Shown: positions 28,615 to 36,959 of the stretch, piece after piece
How the letters are laid out: every line of letters begins with the position of its first letter
Position numbering within the stretch: position 1 is the stretch's first letter
Origin: Yersinia artesiana
Lineage (GTDB): Bacteria > Pseudomonadota > Gammaproteobacteria > Enterobacterales > Enterobacteriaceae
Assembly: GCF_902726545.1 (NCBI RefSeq)
Contig: NZ_CACVAD010000013.1
Coordinates: 1 to 64,000, forward strand
Direction: 5' to 3'
Length of the DNA stretch: 64,000 bases
Made by a program: the position numbers and the translations under genes
Notes under the pieces: generated by a model
Databases searched by the model: none
Seen by the model: only the letters and a program-made list of their open reading frames with translations
Told to the model about the DNA's origin: nothing

Positions 28615-29622
28615 ATGAACCATAATCAAAGTGATCAGAAACTTAAGATTGCCGATTTAAACGAGCGCGTTGTTCATGAAATTCTCGAAGTGATAAGTGA
28701 TGGTATCTGGGACTGGAATGCCAACAATGGATTTGTTTACCGTAATTCTGGCTGGTATGAAATGCTGGGATATCCGGCCCATGCTTTTGAGAATACAGTA
28801 CATACCTGGGAGAAAATTATCCATCCAGATGATTTTGAAAGGGTTATGTTTCAGTTTGATGCGTATATAAATCAACAAGCTGAAAGATATCAGATTGAAT
28901 ACCGCTGCCGAACCCATGATGGTGACTATATCTGGATTGAGGATCGCGGCAAGGTGATTGAGCGTAATTCTGATGGCACAGTATCCAGAATGATAGGTGC
29001 TCACCGGAATATCCATGACAGAAAAAATCGTCTTGAAAAATTGGAATTAAAAAATAAAACCCTGGAAGCATTAGTCGAAGAACGAACTACTGAGTTACGT
29101 GAAAGTAATTTTCAGCTTCAACAGCAATTAGATATTAAAAAAATTCTTTCAGAAACGGATGTATTAACCTCTGCTGCAAATCGTTATTTGTTAGAGAAAG
29201 TTCTCAAGCATGAATATAATCGCGCTAAGCGTTTTTGCCAGCCGCTATCATTACTTTCATTGGATTTAGATAATTTTAAATCTATTAATGACAAATACGG
29301 CCATTTGGTGGGCGACTTAACCTTGACACATATTGTTGATGTTATTAGGAATAACATTAGAGAGATTGACGTTTTAGGCCGTTGGGGTGGCGATGAATTT
29401 ATGATTGTCTTGCCTAATACGCAATTAACTGAGGCCAAAAGCATCGCTGAGAAAATCAGAAAACTGGTTGAGATCATGCCGGTGGATGGCAATATTCATG
29501 TCACAATGAGTCTGGGCGTGGTTGAGTTGGAACAAAACGAATCGCAGGAGCAATTGCTCATTCGCGCAGATAAAATGCTCTATTATTCAAAGGCAGCAGG
29601 CAAGAATATTATTAGTGGTTGA
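28615..29622 (+). CDS. PAS-GGDEF diguanylate cyclase
   Basis: A 335-residue soluble protein. Residues about 20-145 form a PAS domain of the PAS_3 type with a PAC tail (WYEMLGYPAHAF, IIHPDDFERV, GAHRNIHDRK). A coiled-coil linker (about 146-185) leads to a GGDEF domain. The substrate motif is intact (GRWGGDEFMIVLP), as is the metal-binding LDLDNFKSINDKYGH. REID lies five residues before GGDEF, which is the RxxD inhibitory site for product feedback. It should make cyclic di-GMP in response to a signal sensed by PAS; the signal is unknown. No membrane segment is seen. Confidence 0.93.
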   Translation: MNHNQSDQKLKIADLNERVVHEILEVISDGIWDWNANNGFVYRNSGWYEMLGYPAHAFENTVHTWEKIIHPDDFERVMFQFDAYINQQAERYQIEYRCRTHDGDYIWIEDRGKVIERNSDGTVSRMIGAHRNIHDRKNRLEKLELKNKTLEALVEERTTELRESNFQLQQQLDIKKILSETDVLTSAANRYLLEKVLKHEYNRAKRFCQPLSLLSLDLDNFKSINDKYGHLVGDLTLTHIVDVIRNNIREIDVLGRWGGDEFMIVLPNTQLTEAKSIAEKIRKLVEIMPVDGNIHVTMSLGVVELEQNESQEQLLIRADKMLYYSKAAGKNIISG

Positions 29623-29659
29623 TATCCTTGGCCCGCGATGCCGTTGGTTTTAGGTATTA

Positions 29660-30358
29660 TTATTGCTGAAGTGCATATTGAGCCGCAGCTTTAGCATGTA
29701 TCGCCGTGGTATCAAACACCGGCACAGTGGCATCTTGTGCATTAACCAATAGGGTAATTTCAGTACAACCAAAGATAATCCCTTGTGCGCCTTGCTCCTC
29801 TAAATGGCCGATGATACGGCGATACTCCTGACGTGACGTTTCACTGATAATGCCAAGACATAGCTCTTCATAAATAATGCGATTGATGATTTCGCGGTCT
29901 GCATTGTTTGGCGTAATCACGTCAATATGGTGTTTTTCAGTTAAACGGCCACGGTAGAAATCTTGCTCCATGGTATAGCGGGTGCCGAGTAAACCGATCT
30001 TATTGATCCCTTGTTGCTTTATTTGCACAGCAGTAGCGTCGGCAATATGTAATAAAGGTAATCCACTGGCGGTTTCAATATCATCTGCCACTTTGTGCAT
30101 GGTGTTGGTGCATACCACTATAACCTCGGCCCCGGCACGTTTTAAGGACAGCGCGGCATCGGATAGCACCTGGCCCGCAGTCTGCCAATCACCGTTGGCC
30201 TGTAACTGCTCAATTTCATGGAAATCCACACTGAAGAGAATGATCTTGGCGCTGTGTAATCCGCCTAATTGTTCTTTCACCTGTTGATTGATCATCCGGT
30301 AATAGGGAATAGTTGATTCCCAACTCATACCGCCAATAAGGCCCAAAACCTTCATCAT
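29660..30358 (-). CDS. Aspartate/glutamate racemase family protein (YgeA-like)
   Basis: A 232-residue cofactor-independent racemase. The start region MKVLGLIGGMSWESTIPYY is characteristic. The two catalytic Cys are in VVCTNTMHK and IFGCTEITLL. E. coli YgeA is a broad-specificity amino acid racemase; the substrate here is not known. I use the ATG at 30358, with AGGA upstream; the open frame from 30442 adds 28 residues without family likeness. Convergent with the diguanylate cyclase. Confidence 0.9.
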   Translation of the reverse strand: MMKVLGLIGGMSWESTIPYYRMINQQVKEQLGGLHSAKIILFSVDFHEIEQLQANGDWQTAGQVLSDAALSLKRAGAEVIVVCTNTMHKVADDIETASGLPLLHIADATAVQIKQQGINKIGLLGTRYTMEQDFYRGRLTEKHHIDVITPNNADREIINRIIYEELCLGIISETSRQEYRRIIGHLEEQGAQGIIFGCTEITLLVNAQDATVPVFDTTAIHAKAAAQYALQQ

Positions 30359-30508
30359 TATTATTCCTATCCGTTGTCTATGGCAGGCGAAAGTCCGACT
30401 CCACATAAATACCAAGATAACGGCAGATATACTGTAAGACAATATGAGGTAATGATGACGAGATGGGATTTTTATTAATTATATAATTATCAATGCAGTG
30501 TTGCCTCA

Positions 30509-30532
30509 GGATAACCGCCGTAGCGGCTATCC
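30509..30532 (-). terminator. Hairpin after the porin gene
   Basis: GGATAACCGC, loop CGTA, GCGGCTATCC: a 10-bp stem with one mismatched position, just past the porin stop on the minus strand. There is no T-tract, so it may protect the 3' end rather than terminate. Confidence 0.5.
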
Positions 30533-30542
30533 TGAATAGGGA

Positions 30543-31937
30543 CTAGAACCAGGCTTCCCACATCGCTCCGACGTTGAAAGAGTCAAGACGTGTATCTTCG
30601 GTGTCGGTCGTGGTGGCAGTATGTTTGTTATCGACTTCACCACCGGTGACATAGAAGCGCAGCATTGGTCTGAAGTCTGCGCCCATTGCGATAGAAATAT
30701 TCTGAGAAAGAGTCAGTTTCCAGCCTTTGTTATCGCCGCCGGTGTCATAATCTACCCGCTGATAACCAGCTTCAAGCCAGGTCGAATGGACGTCATTCCA
30801 GAAATGCATCGGGCGAATAATGACACCATAGTTACGACGATTATCCTCACTATGGTTGCTTCTATCATAATCATGGAATGCGGCGAGGTAGGTCACAGAA
30901 GTTTGTGGTGTGAACTTATAGGTACCCTCAACACTGGTATAAATGGTACGAAGGTCAGCGGTTTTGTTATAAACGCTGTTGTCGGAATTATCTGAATAAC
31001 GGGTGACCCATTTATTTTCGATATTTTCGCCGGTATGGCTAAGCACCACGGCGGTCTGCCAGGCTTTTAGTTTTTCCTCACTCTCAATTGCCTTAGAGTC
31101 AAAACCATAGTTGGTATACAGCTCAAAATTGATTGGCCCCAACTTCACACCATGCAGTTTTGATGTTAGCGCATAATGGCCGTTATCGCCGGTTCCTGAA
31201 CCACCGGTACAGGTAATGCGCGATGGATTTGATTGGTCTGCGACAACTTCAGGATTACAGGATTGCACCGCACCAACAGCCGCGGCATCAAGTTGAACAA
31301 CACCGAGATCCAGATTTTTTATCCCGGCACCTTGTCCATCGTGAGTCATCCAGAAGTAGTCGTTAATACCTTGTTGTGGGCGCTGATGGAAATCGCGTCC
31401 GGCCCACAAATAGGCATTTGGCTGAGATTCAAATAAGTTAGTCACCCCGGCGTACGCTTTTTTCAGGTTAACTTCGTCACCCCAATGGTCAAGCATGACC
31501 ACCACATCCCATATAGCGCCATTGTCGCCTTTAAAGGCTTTAGAAAGTTGGAATTCCCCACCGTTGCCTTCATTACCCAAACGACCAATCGCTGAAGAGC
31601 CATTATAGGAGCCATCAACACCCACGTATTTTTGGTCACCCGCCTGGAACTGTGCACCATAACGCGCATAAGCATTGAATTTTAGGCCGTAAGGGATAGC
31701 CATATCCGGGCTTGGCGGAATAGAGGCTTTCTCTACGATATCTACACTTGGTTTTTGAATAGTCGCGGTTTCTATTTTTTCCTTACGTTCTGCCAGTGCT
31801 TTTTCTACTGCGTCGGCCACTATTTTATTAAGTTGTTCAGTGGTAATCGTGGTAACTGCTTCTTTTGCCAGTACAGAAATAGGGCAAAGCGCGGCGATAA
31901 CCGCCATTGCTAATGGAAGTTGTTTATATATTTTCAT
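30543..31937 (-). CDS. LamB-type sugar porin (ScrY/BglH-like)
   Basis: A 464-residue outer-membrane porin of the maltoporin superfamily. The signal peptide spans about residues 1-24 (ends VLAKEA). A charged helical stretch (TTEQLNKIVADAVEKALAER) then precedes the barrel, as in ScrY. The barrel starts LKFNAYARYGAQF and ends with Trp-Phe (GAMWEAWF). AYLWAGRDFHQRPQQG is conserved in LamB relatives. It is the last gene of the beta-glucoside operon, so its likely role is diffusion of aryl-beta-glucosides or cellobiose across the outer membrane. A 169-bp gap with a hairpin separates it from the IIA gene. Confidence 0.9.
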   Translation of the reverse strand: MKIYKQLPLAMAVIAALCPISVLAKEAVTTITTEQLNKIVADAVEKALAERKEKIETATIQKPSVDIVEKASIPPSPDMAIPYGLKFNAYARYGAQFQAGDQKYVGVDGSYNGSSAIGRLGNEGNGGEFQLSKAFKGDNGAIWDVVVMLDHWGDEVNLKKAYAGVTNLFESQPNAYLWAGRDFHQRPQQGINDYFWMTHDGQGAGIKNLDLGVVQLDAAAVGAVQSCNPEVVADQSNPSRITCTGGSGTGDNGHYALTSKLHGVKLGPINFELYTNYGFDSKAIESEEKLKAWQTAVVLSHTGENIENKWVTRYSDNSDNSVYNKTADLRTIYTSVEGTYKFTPQTSVTYLAAFHDYDRSNHSEDNRRNYGVIIRPMHFWNDVHSTWLEAGYQRVDYDTGGDNKGWKLTLSQNISIAMGADFRPMLRFYVTGGEVDNKHTATTTDTEDTRLDSFNVGAMWEAWF

Positions 31938-31973
31938 CGCTATCTCAATTTAGTATTTTATTATAGTAGGCGA

Positions 31974-32004
31974 TATTATCCCGCCCGAATTTAACAGGAT
32001 AATA
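31974..32004. repeat. Inverted repeat between IIA and porin genes
   Basis: TATTATCC (31974-31981) and GGATAATA (31997-32004) form a perfect 8-bp inverted repeat with a 15-base loop. It could attenuate transcription into the porin gene or act as an operator. Confidence 0.45.
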
Positions 32005-32106
32005 GTGCTATCACCAAAGTAAGGTATCTAATTTCATTAGAATAAGTTTTATTTAAATTTTAGGCGTAATAGTCTCTCCGTATTAAATGGATAATATATT
32101 TAAAAC

Positions 32107-32409
32107 TTAACGCTGATAAAGATGAATAATTTCTTCTGATAATTCACGAGCCAATAAAGAAGTCATTAAATGGTCTTGTGCGTGCACCATAATAAGCGTC
32201 ATCGGCTGTCTGGCCTCTCCTGCATCTTGTTCAATCAGCTTGGTTTGCATATGGTGCGCCTGACGGGCAAAGCCATCAGCTTCCTGTAGCAAACTTTTGG
32301 CTTTATCAATGTCGCCTTTGCGTGCAGCTTGTAATGCTTCAAAGCACAGGCTACGTGATTGCCCAGCATTAACAATAATTTCCATCACTGCTTCTTCTAA
32401 TTCAATCAT
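32107..32409 (-). CDS. PTS lactose/cellobiose-type IIA component
   Basis: A 100-residue all-helical IIA protein of the Lac family. LIMVHAQDHLMTSLLAREL is the phosphorylation motif, with phospho-His at residue 76 by comparison with ChbA His89. NAGQSRSLCFEALQAARKGD and MQTKLIEQDAGE are also family markers. It passes phosphate from HPr to IIB. Encoded 14 bp after the glucosidase gene in the operon. Confidence 0.95.
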   Translation of the reverse strand: MIELEEAVMEIIVNAGQSRSLCFEALQAARKGDIDKAKSLLQEADGFARQAHHMQTKLIEQDAGEARQPMTLIMVHAQDHLMTSLLARELSEEIIHLYQR

Positions 32410-32423
32410 GATATATTCCTAAA

Positions 32424-33806
32424 TTAATCAAAACCATTATTTGCTGCGGTAGCCGTAAACCATTCCCCGCTTTTTTTAATTGTTCGTTTCTGGCTGGATA
32501 AATCTAATTGAATAAAGCCATAACGGTTTTTATAACCATTGCACCAGGACCAGTTATCGATAAATGTCCACATATGGTAGCCAAGGCAATTACAACCTTC
32601 ACTGATTCCTTTATGTAGCCATTTCAAATGGTCGGAAATAAAGTCTATGCGATACTGATCGTTAATTTTTCCGTCTTGGATAAATCGCTCTTCATTTTCG
32701 ACCCCCATACCATTTTCAGAAATAAAGCAGCGAGGGTTACCATAATTAAGCCGTAAATTGGTCAAAATATCGTAAATTCCGGGTTCATAAATCTCCCAGC
32801 CACGGTAAGGGTTCATTTTACGGCCGGGCATTTCGTAGGCATCAAACAGCCATTCCGGCATAAAAGGTGCTTGTGGATTTACCGCACTGTCACGGCATTT
32901 TACGCGCCGTGGTTGATAGTAATTAATACCCAGCAGATCGATTCTGCTCTCAGCAATTAGGGCTTTATCCCCTTGCAGGCGTACTGGCATCTGGTCGTAA
33001 TCACACAGTAAATCAATGAGTTCCTGCGGATACTCACCGAGCAAAGCTGGATCAAGGAAGCTGCGGTTAAACAAGAGATCTGCATATTCAGCCGCTTTCA
33101 GATCAGCAGGGTTCTGCGAGCGTGGGTATGAAGGGGTCAGGTTCAGCACGATACCGATTTCCCCCTCATATGAACCAGCGCGATAAGCTTTAACTGCTGT
33201 CGCATGTGCCAGCACCGTGTGATATGCCACGGTTGCCGCACGTCTGAAATCCACCACATTGGGATAATGGAAGTCATATAGATAGCCACCTTCAACAGGA
33301 ACAATTGGCTCATTGAAGGTAAACCAATGCTTAACCCGGTCGCCGAACAGTTCAAAACACACTTCGGCGTAGTGCTTCCAGGCATCAATCACTTCACGGT
33401 TTTCCCAACCGCCAATTTCTTGCATCGCCATCGGCATATCAAAGTGGAACAGGGTAATAAAGGGCGTAATACCTTGGGCCAGAAGTTCGTCTATCACATT
33501 GTTATAAAAAGTCACTGCCTCAGGATTCACTTCCCCAACGCCATTGGGGATTAACCGCGCCCAACTCAATGATGTGCGAAAGCTGTTGTGATTCAGTTGC
33601 TTAAGTAAAGCAATATCCTGTTTCCAATGGCGATAGAATGTAGAGGTATCATTCGGGCCAATCTGTTGGTGAAAGCGCGATGGTTGGCTGGCGTACCAGG
33701 CATCCCAAGTTGTGGGGCTTTTGCCTCCGCGCAAGCTTTCTCCTTCAGTTTGCAGTGCAGAACTGGCACTGCCCCACCAGAAGTTATCTGGAAATTGGTA
33801 TTTCAT
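32424..33806 (-). CDS. GH1 6-phospho-beta-glucosidase
   Basis: A 460-residue cytoplasmic glycosidase of family GH1. The acid/base Glu is in HWFTFNEPIVPVEGG and the nucleophile Glu in CFISENGMGVENEE. The N-terminal WWGSASSALQTEG is typical. The C-terminal WSWCNGYKNRYGFI carries the Lys/Tyr pattern that binds the 6-phosphate, in line with PTS-delivered substrates. It hydrolyses phosphorylated beta-glucosides to glucose 6-phosphate and an aglycone or glucose. Flanked by the IIC gene (16 bp) and IIA gene (14 bp). Confidence 0.95.
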   Translation of the reverse strand: MKYQFPDNFWWGSASSALQTEGESLRGGKSPTTWDAWYASQPSRFHQQIGPNDTSTFYRHWKQDIALLKQLNHNSFRTSLSWARLIPNGVGEVNPEAVTFYNNVIDELLAQGITPFITLFHFDMPMAMQEIGGWENREVIDAWKHYAEVCFELFGDRVKHWFTFNEPIVPVEGGYLYDFHYPNVVDFRRAATVAYHTVLAHATAVKAYRAGSYEGEIGIVLNLTPSYPRSQNPADLKAAEYADLLFNRSFLDPALLGEYPQELIDLLCDYDQMPVRLQGDKALIAESRIDLLGINYYQPRRVKCRDSAVNPQAPFMPEWLFDAYEMPGRKMNPYRGWEIYEPGIYDILTNLRLNYGNPRCFISENGMGVENEERFIQDGKINDQYRIDFISDHLKWLHKGISEGCNCLGYHMWTFIDNWSWCNGYKNRYGFIQLDLSSQKRTIKKSGEWFTATAANNGFD

Positions 33807-33822
33807 TAATCTGCTCTCTTTA

Positions 33823-35154
33823 TCAGTTGCTGCGAACGGTATCTGAAAGTGATGGTGCGTTGCCTGAGACTTTTTCCCCTTCAGTTTTGACTAGTGAGCG
33901 CTCATAAGCACGCAGGAATGGCAGATAGATCAGGGCAGAAACCATCATACATATCAAACACATCACGACAGGGCTAAAGGCCCAGTTTGCCGCCCAGGAT
34001 GCACCAATCGGAGCCGGTGTTGTCCATGGCGTCAGGGAAACCACTTGAGCCAGCCACCCCAGTTTGGTTGCAGTGTAGGCCAGCACGGCGTTGATCATGG
34101 GTACGCAAATGAAAGGTATGAACATTATTGGGTTCATAATGATGGGAGCACCGAACAAAATAGGCTCATTTATATTGAAGAAGCTTGGTACTACGCCCAA
34201 CTTGCCAATGGTACGTAAATGAGTGACTTTGCTGCGTAACAGCAGAAAAGCCAGTGGCAATGTGGAACCTACGCCACCAATCAGTAAGTAGTGATCCCAA
34301 AAACCTTGCAGATAGATATGCGGTAAGGTTGCGCCGACGGCCAATGCGGCCTGGTTTGCCGCCAGATTGGTCATCCAGAATGGGCTCATGATGCCGGTAA
34401 CAATCAGTGAACCGTGAATACCGGAGAACCAGAAAATCTGGCACAACAATACTGACAGTAACATTGCTGGCAATGAATCTGATGCAGAAACTAATGGAGC
34501 CAGTAAATGCATGATCGCTTCTGGGATGATCATGCCAGTCTGCGATTCAATGAATAGATTGAGTGGATGCAGGGTGGCAATAATGACCAGAACCGGGATC
34601 AGGATTTCAAAAGAGCGCGCAACACCGGTTGGCACCTCTTTCGGCAAGCGAATAGTAATATTGTGTTGCTTCAACGCGGCATAAACGCGGGTGGAATAAA
34701 TTGCGGTAATCAGTGCTGTGAAGATCCCTTGACCAGACAGGTACTGAGTCGAGATTTTGCCGTCGGCGAAAGGCGCGGCGACTAACAAAAAGGCCATAAA
34801 TGCCAGTAAGCCTGTCATGACCGGATCGAGATTAAACTGTCGACCCAGACTGGCACCTACTCCCACCGAAATGAAAAATGTCATGACCCCCATACTCAGA
34901 TTGAATGGCAGCATGAGCTGTGCACGGTAGGTCTGAGAAAAGTCCAGCCACGCCCGCGCGAATCCTATTGTGGTATCGGCAGAAAAGGGAGGGAAAATAA
35001 ACACCAGCATAAATGAGCCGATGATCATGAAAGGCAGTGCTGCGGTAAAGCCATCACGGATAGCAATAACATATTTTTGCTGTCCAAGACGTCCGGCTAA
35101 CGGAGTGATGGATTGTTCAATAACAGCAACCATCGATTGGTAGAGAGAACTCAT
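33823..35154 (-). CDS. PTS lactose/cellobiose-type IIC permease
   Basis: A 443-residue membrane permease of the LacE/CelB type with about ten hydrophobic segments. Diagnostic parts: the N-terminal KYVIAIRDGFTAALPFMIIG, HPLNLFIESQTG, the loop LIGGVGSTLPLAFLLL, and FFNINEPILFGAPIIMNP. It carries the sugar through the inner membrane while IIB phosphorylates it. Encoded 12 bp after IIB. Confidence 0.95.
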   Translation of the reverse strand: MSSLYQSMVAVIEQSITPLAGRLGQQKYVIAIRDGFTAALPFMIIGSFMLVFIFPPFSADTTIGFARAWLDFSQTYRAQLMLPFNLSMGVMTFFISVGVGASLGRQFNLDPVMTGLLAFMAFLLVAAPFADGKISTQYLSGQGIFTALITAIYSTRVYAALKQHNITIRLPKEVPTGVARSFEILIPVLVIIATLHPLNLFIESQTGMIIPEAIMHLLAPLVSASDSLPAMLLSVLLCQIFWFSGIHGSLIVTGIMSPFWMTNLAANQAALAVGATLPHIYLQGFWDHYLLIGGVGSTLPLAFLLLRSKVTHLRTIGKLGVVPSFFNINEPILFGAPIIMNPIMFIPFICVPMINAVLAYTATKLGWLAQVVSLTPWTTPAPIGASWAANWAFSPVVMCLICMMVSALIYLPFLRAYERSLVKTEGEKVSGNAPSLSDTVRSN

Positions 35155-35166
35155 ATGAACACCTTC

Positions 35167-35481
35167 TTAGTGGGTCGCGTTAATGAGCGACAGTGCATAG
35201 TCCAGGACTTTATCGCCACGCTGCATTCCGTAATCCATCATATCAATGGGCTGAACGGGAATGCCGTGAACAGCAGCCTTTTCTGAGAGCATACCTAACA
35301 TGTATTTCACTTGCGGCCCGAGTAGAACGACCTGATAGCGCGGAAACTGAGTATCAAATTCAGATACGCCAAAAGCATCAATCTCAACAGGAATTCCTCT
35401 TTCATCGGCAACGACCCGCATTTTCTTGACCAACATGCTGGTGGACATCCCGGCAGAACAACACAACATAATCTTGAACAT
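35167..35481 (-). CDS. PTS lactose/cellobiose-type IIB component
   Basis: A 104-residue IIB protein. The phosphocysteine loop MLCCSAGMSTSMLVKKM puts the active Cys at residue 8, preceded by an extra Cys. VVLLGPQVKYML is the conserved second region. It takes phosphate from IIA and gives it to the incoming sugar. It is the first gene of the operon; GAGGATGG precedes its ATG, and LacI-type operators and CRP-like sites lie upstream. Confidence 0.95.
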   Translation of the reverse strand: MFKIMLCCSAGMSTSMLVKKMRVVADERGIPVEIDAFGVSEFDTQFPRYQVVLLGPQVKYMLGMLSEKAAVHGIPVQPIDMMDYGMQRGDKVLDYALSLINATH

Positions 35482-35535
35482 CTACAACCATCCTCAAAAT
35501 ATAAAAACGGGATGAAAAACGATTTTGACACTATA

Positions 35536-35551
35536 TGGAAACCGTTTTCCA
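35536..35551. promoter_or_regulatory. LacI-family operator O1
   Basis: TGGAAACCGTTTTCCA, symmetric at 14 of 16 positions, with the CG core usual for this regulator family. On the minus strand a TATAGT -10-like hexamer touches its edge, so binding would block the PTS operon promoter. Confidence 0.75.
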
Positions 35552-35592
35552 ATTAGGTAATGCGGTTGTTTCGAGAATGATTGGATATCATG

Positions 35593-35608
35593 CGGAAACC
35601 GTTTTCCA
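35593..35608. promoter_or_regulatory. LacI-family operator O2
   Basis: CGGAAACCGTTTTCCA differs from O1 only in the first base. Centres of O1 and O2 are 57 bp apart. Confidence 0.75.
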
Positions 35609-35625
35609 TCCAAAGTGAGTGGAAC

Positions 35626-35641
35626 TGTGATAGCCATCAAA
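35626..35641. promoter_or_regulatory. CRP-like site 1
   Basis: TGTGA, six bases, TCAAA. It is the left half of a perfect 17-bp inverted repeat whose right half holds CRP-like site 2; centres are 41 bp apart, about four helical turns. Confidence 0.6.
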
Positions 35642-35666
35642 GTCCAGTGTATAAAGGGATTATTTA

Positions 35667-35682
35667 TTTGATGGCTATCACA
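35667..35682. promoter_or_regulatory. CRP-like site 2
   Basis: TTTGA, six bases, TCACA, the mirror image of CRP-like site 1. Probably serves the divergent pair of promoters. Confidence 0.6.
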
Positions 35683-35716
35683 GCTTTGAGGTTTGGATAA
35701 CTATTTTGAAACGTGA

Positions 35717-35754
35717 TGGAAATTCGGTTTCCATGGCAAATGGAAACGATTATA
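35717..35754. promoter_or_regulatory. LacI-family operator-like sites near the regulator gene
   Basis: TGGAAA-TTCGG-TTTCCA at 35717-35733 has half-sites as in O1 but five bases between them rather than four. A further half-site TGGAAACGATT follows at 35741. These lie on the regulator side and suggest autoregulation. Confidence 0.55.
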
Positions 35755-35833
35755 CTCAGGAAGTAGTACCAGTTGGGCCAGAGTCGTATTTAGGAATGAC
35801 AGGTAAGGACTAAAGCCTGCCGAGGAGAGAATC

Positions 35834-36790
35834 ATGTCTACAATCAACGATGTATCGCGTTTAGCTGGGGTTTCTAAAGCCACAGTCTCACGGGTGTTGA
35901 GTGGTTCACGTGGCGTTAAGGAAGCCAGCCGCCTGGCCGTATTAAAAGCGGTCGATGAACTTAATTATCGGCCAAATGTTATCGCGCAATCATTATTAAG
36001 TCAGTCAACAGGCTGTATTGGTGTTATCTGTGCGCAGGAAAATATAAACCAAACCACCGGTTATTTGTATGCGCTTGAAAAACATCTGAGTCAGCATCAA
36101 AAGCATTTGCTGTTGCGTTTTGCCAATAACAAAGCTGAAGTTATGCAGGCACTGGATGAGTTGACCTGTGGTTTGTGTGATGACGTACTGATCATTGGTG
36201 CCCGTTTCCCGCTTAACCTCGCGGATGACAGTATTATTCTGGTCGATTGTATGGATGTCGATGCCACGAATAGTATCCATTTTGATCACGCTTTTGCCGC
36301 AGAAACCGCCTGTAATTATCTAATAAAACAGGGCAGAAGAAAAATTGCCTTAATAAATCCGGATACCAGCGGATATGTGGACGAAGTGCTGTTAGGTTAT
36401 AAGCGAGCATTGGAAAATAACTTTTTACCCTTCAATCGTGACCTGATTTTTATGGATTCCGCCTCATCATCGGTTGCGTTACAAGTGCTACTTAATAGCA
36501 GTGCGACACTTAATTTTAATGCCTTGCTGGTGGCTGATGAGCGGGAAGCTCAAAGCGTTATTCCACAGCTCCAGGCGTTTAATAAATCTGTTCCTGATGA
36601 CATTATGGTATTTAGCCTGGCCGGATCTTTACATTATCCGGGAGTGCCGACCATTCCTGCAATTGAATATTCTATGGATGCGATGGCAGCGAAAATAGTG
36701 GCATGGCTTAATGAGAAAACCAAAAGCGTGTTGGGTTCATACGCATTACGTGGGGATTTAATTATTCCGGATATGCCCGCCAGGAAATGA
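35834..36790 (+). CDS. LacI-family repressor of the beta-glucoside operon
   Basis: A 318-residue regulator. The N-terminal HTH TINDVSRLAGVSKATVSRVL and hinge NYRPNVIAQSL are standard LacI/GalR. The periplasmic-binding-protein-like domain follows (CIGVICAQE, DDVLIIGARFPL, KIALINPDTSGYVDEVLLGY). GAGGAGAG lies upstream of the ATG. It is divergent from the PTS operon, and TGGAAA-type operators lie between. The likely inducer is a phosphorylated or free beta-glucoside; this is inferred from context. Confidence 0.93.
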   Translation: MSTINDVSRLAGVSKATVSRVLSGSRGVKEASRLAVLKAVDELNYRPNVIAQSLLSQSTGCIGVICAQENINQTTGYLYALEKHLSQHQKHLLLRFANNKAEVMQALDELTCGLCDDVLIIGARFPLNLADDSIILVDCMDVDATNSIHFDHAFAAETACNYLIKQGRRKIALINPDTSGYVDEVLLGYKRALENNFLPFNRDLIFMDSASSSVALQVLLNSSATLNFNALLVADEREAQSVIPQLQAFNKSVPDDIMVFSLAGSLHYPGVPTIPAIEYSMDAMAAKIVAWLNEKTKSVLGSYALRGDLIIPDMPARK

Positions 36791-36959
36791 TTTCTGTTTA
36801 AAATGGCGCGGTGACTTTCCCTCTGTTTATCACGTCTGTTGTAACAAATCTGTAGCAGCCATAAATTTGGCTGTACGCAGAGAATAGGTGCTGGCATAAA
36901 ACGACGGGCTGCGCTAACGTGGCCTTCTTTGTCAGCCCCTGCTATTTGTAGACCTTCTG

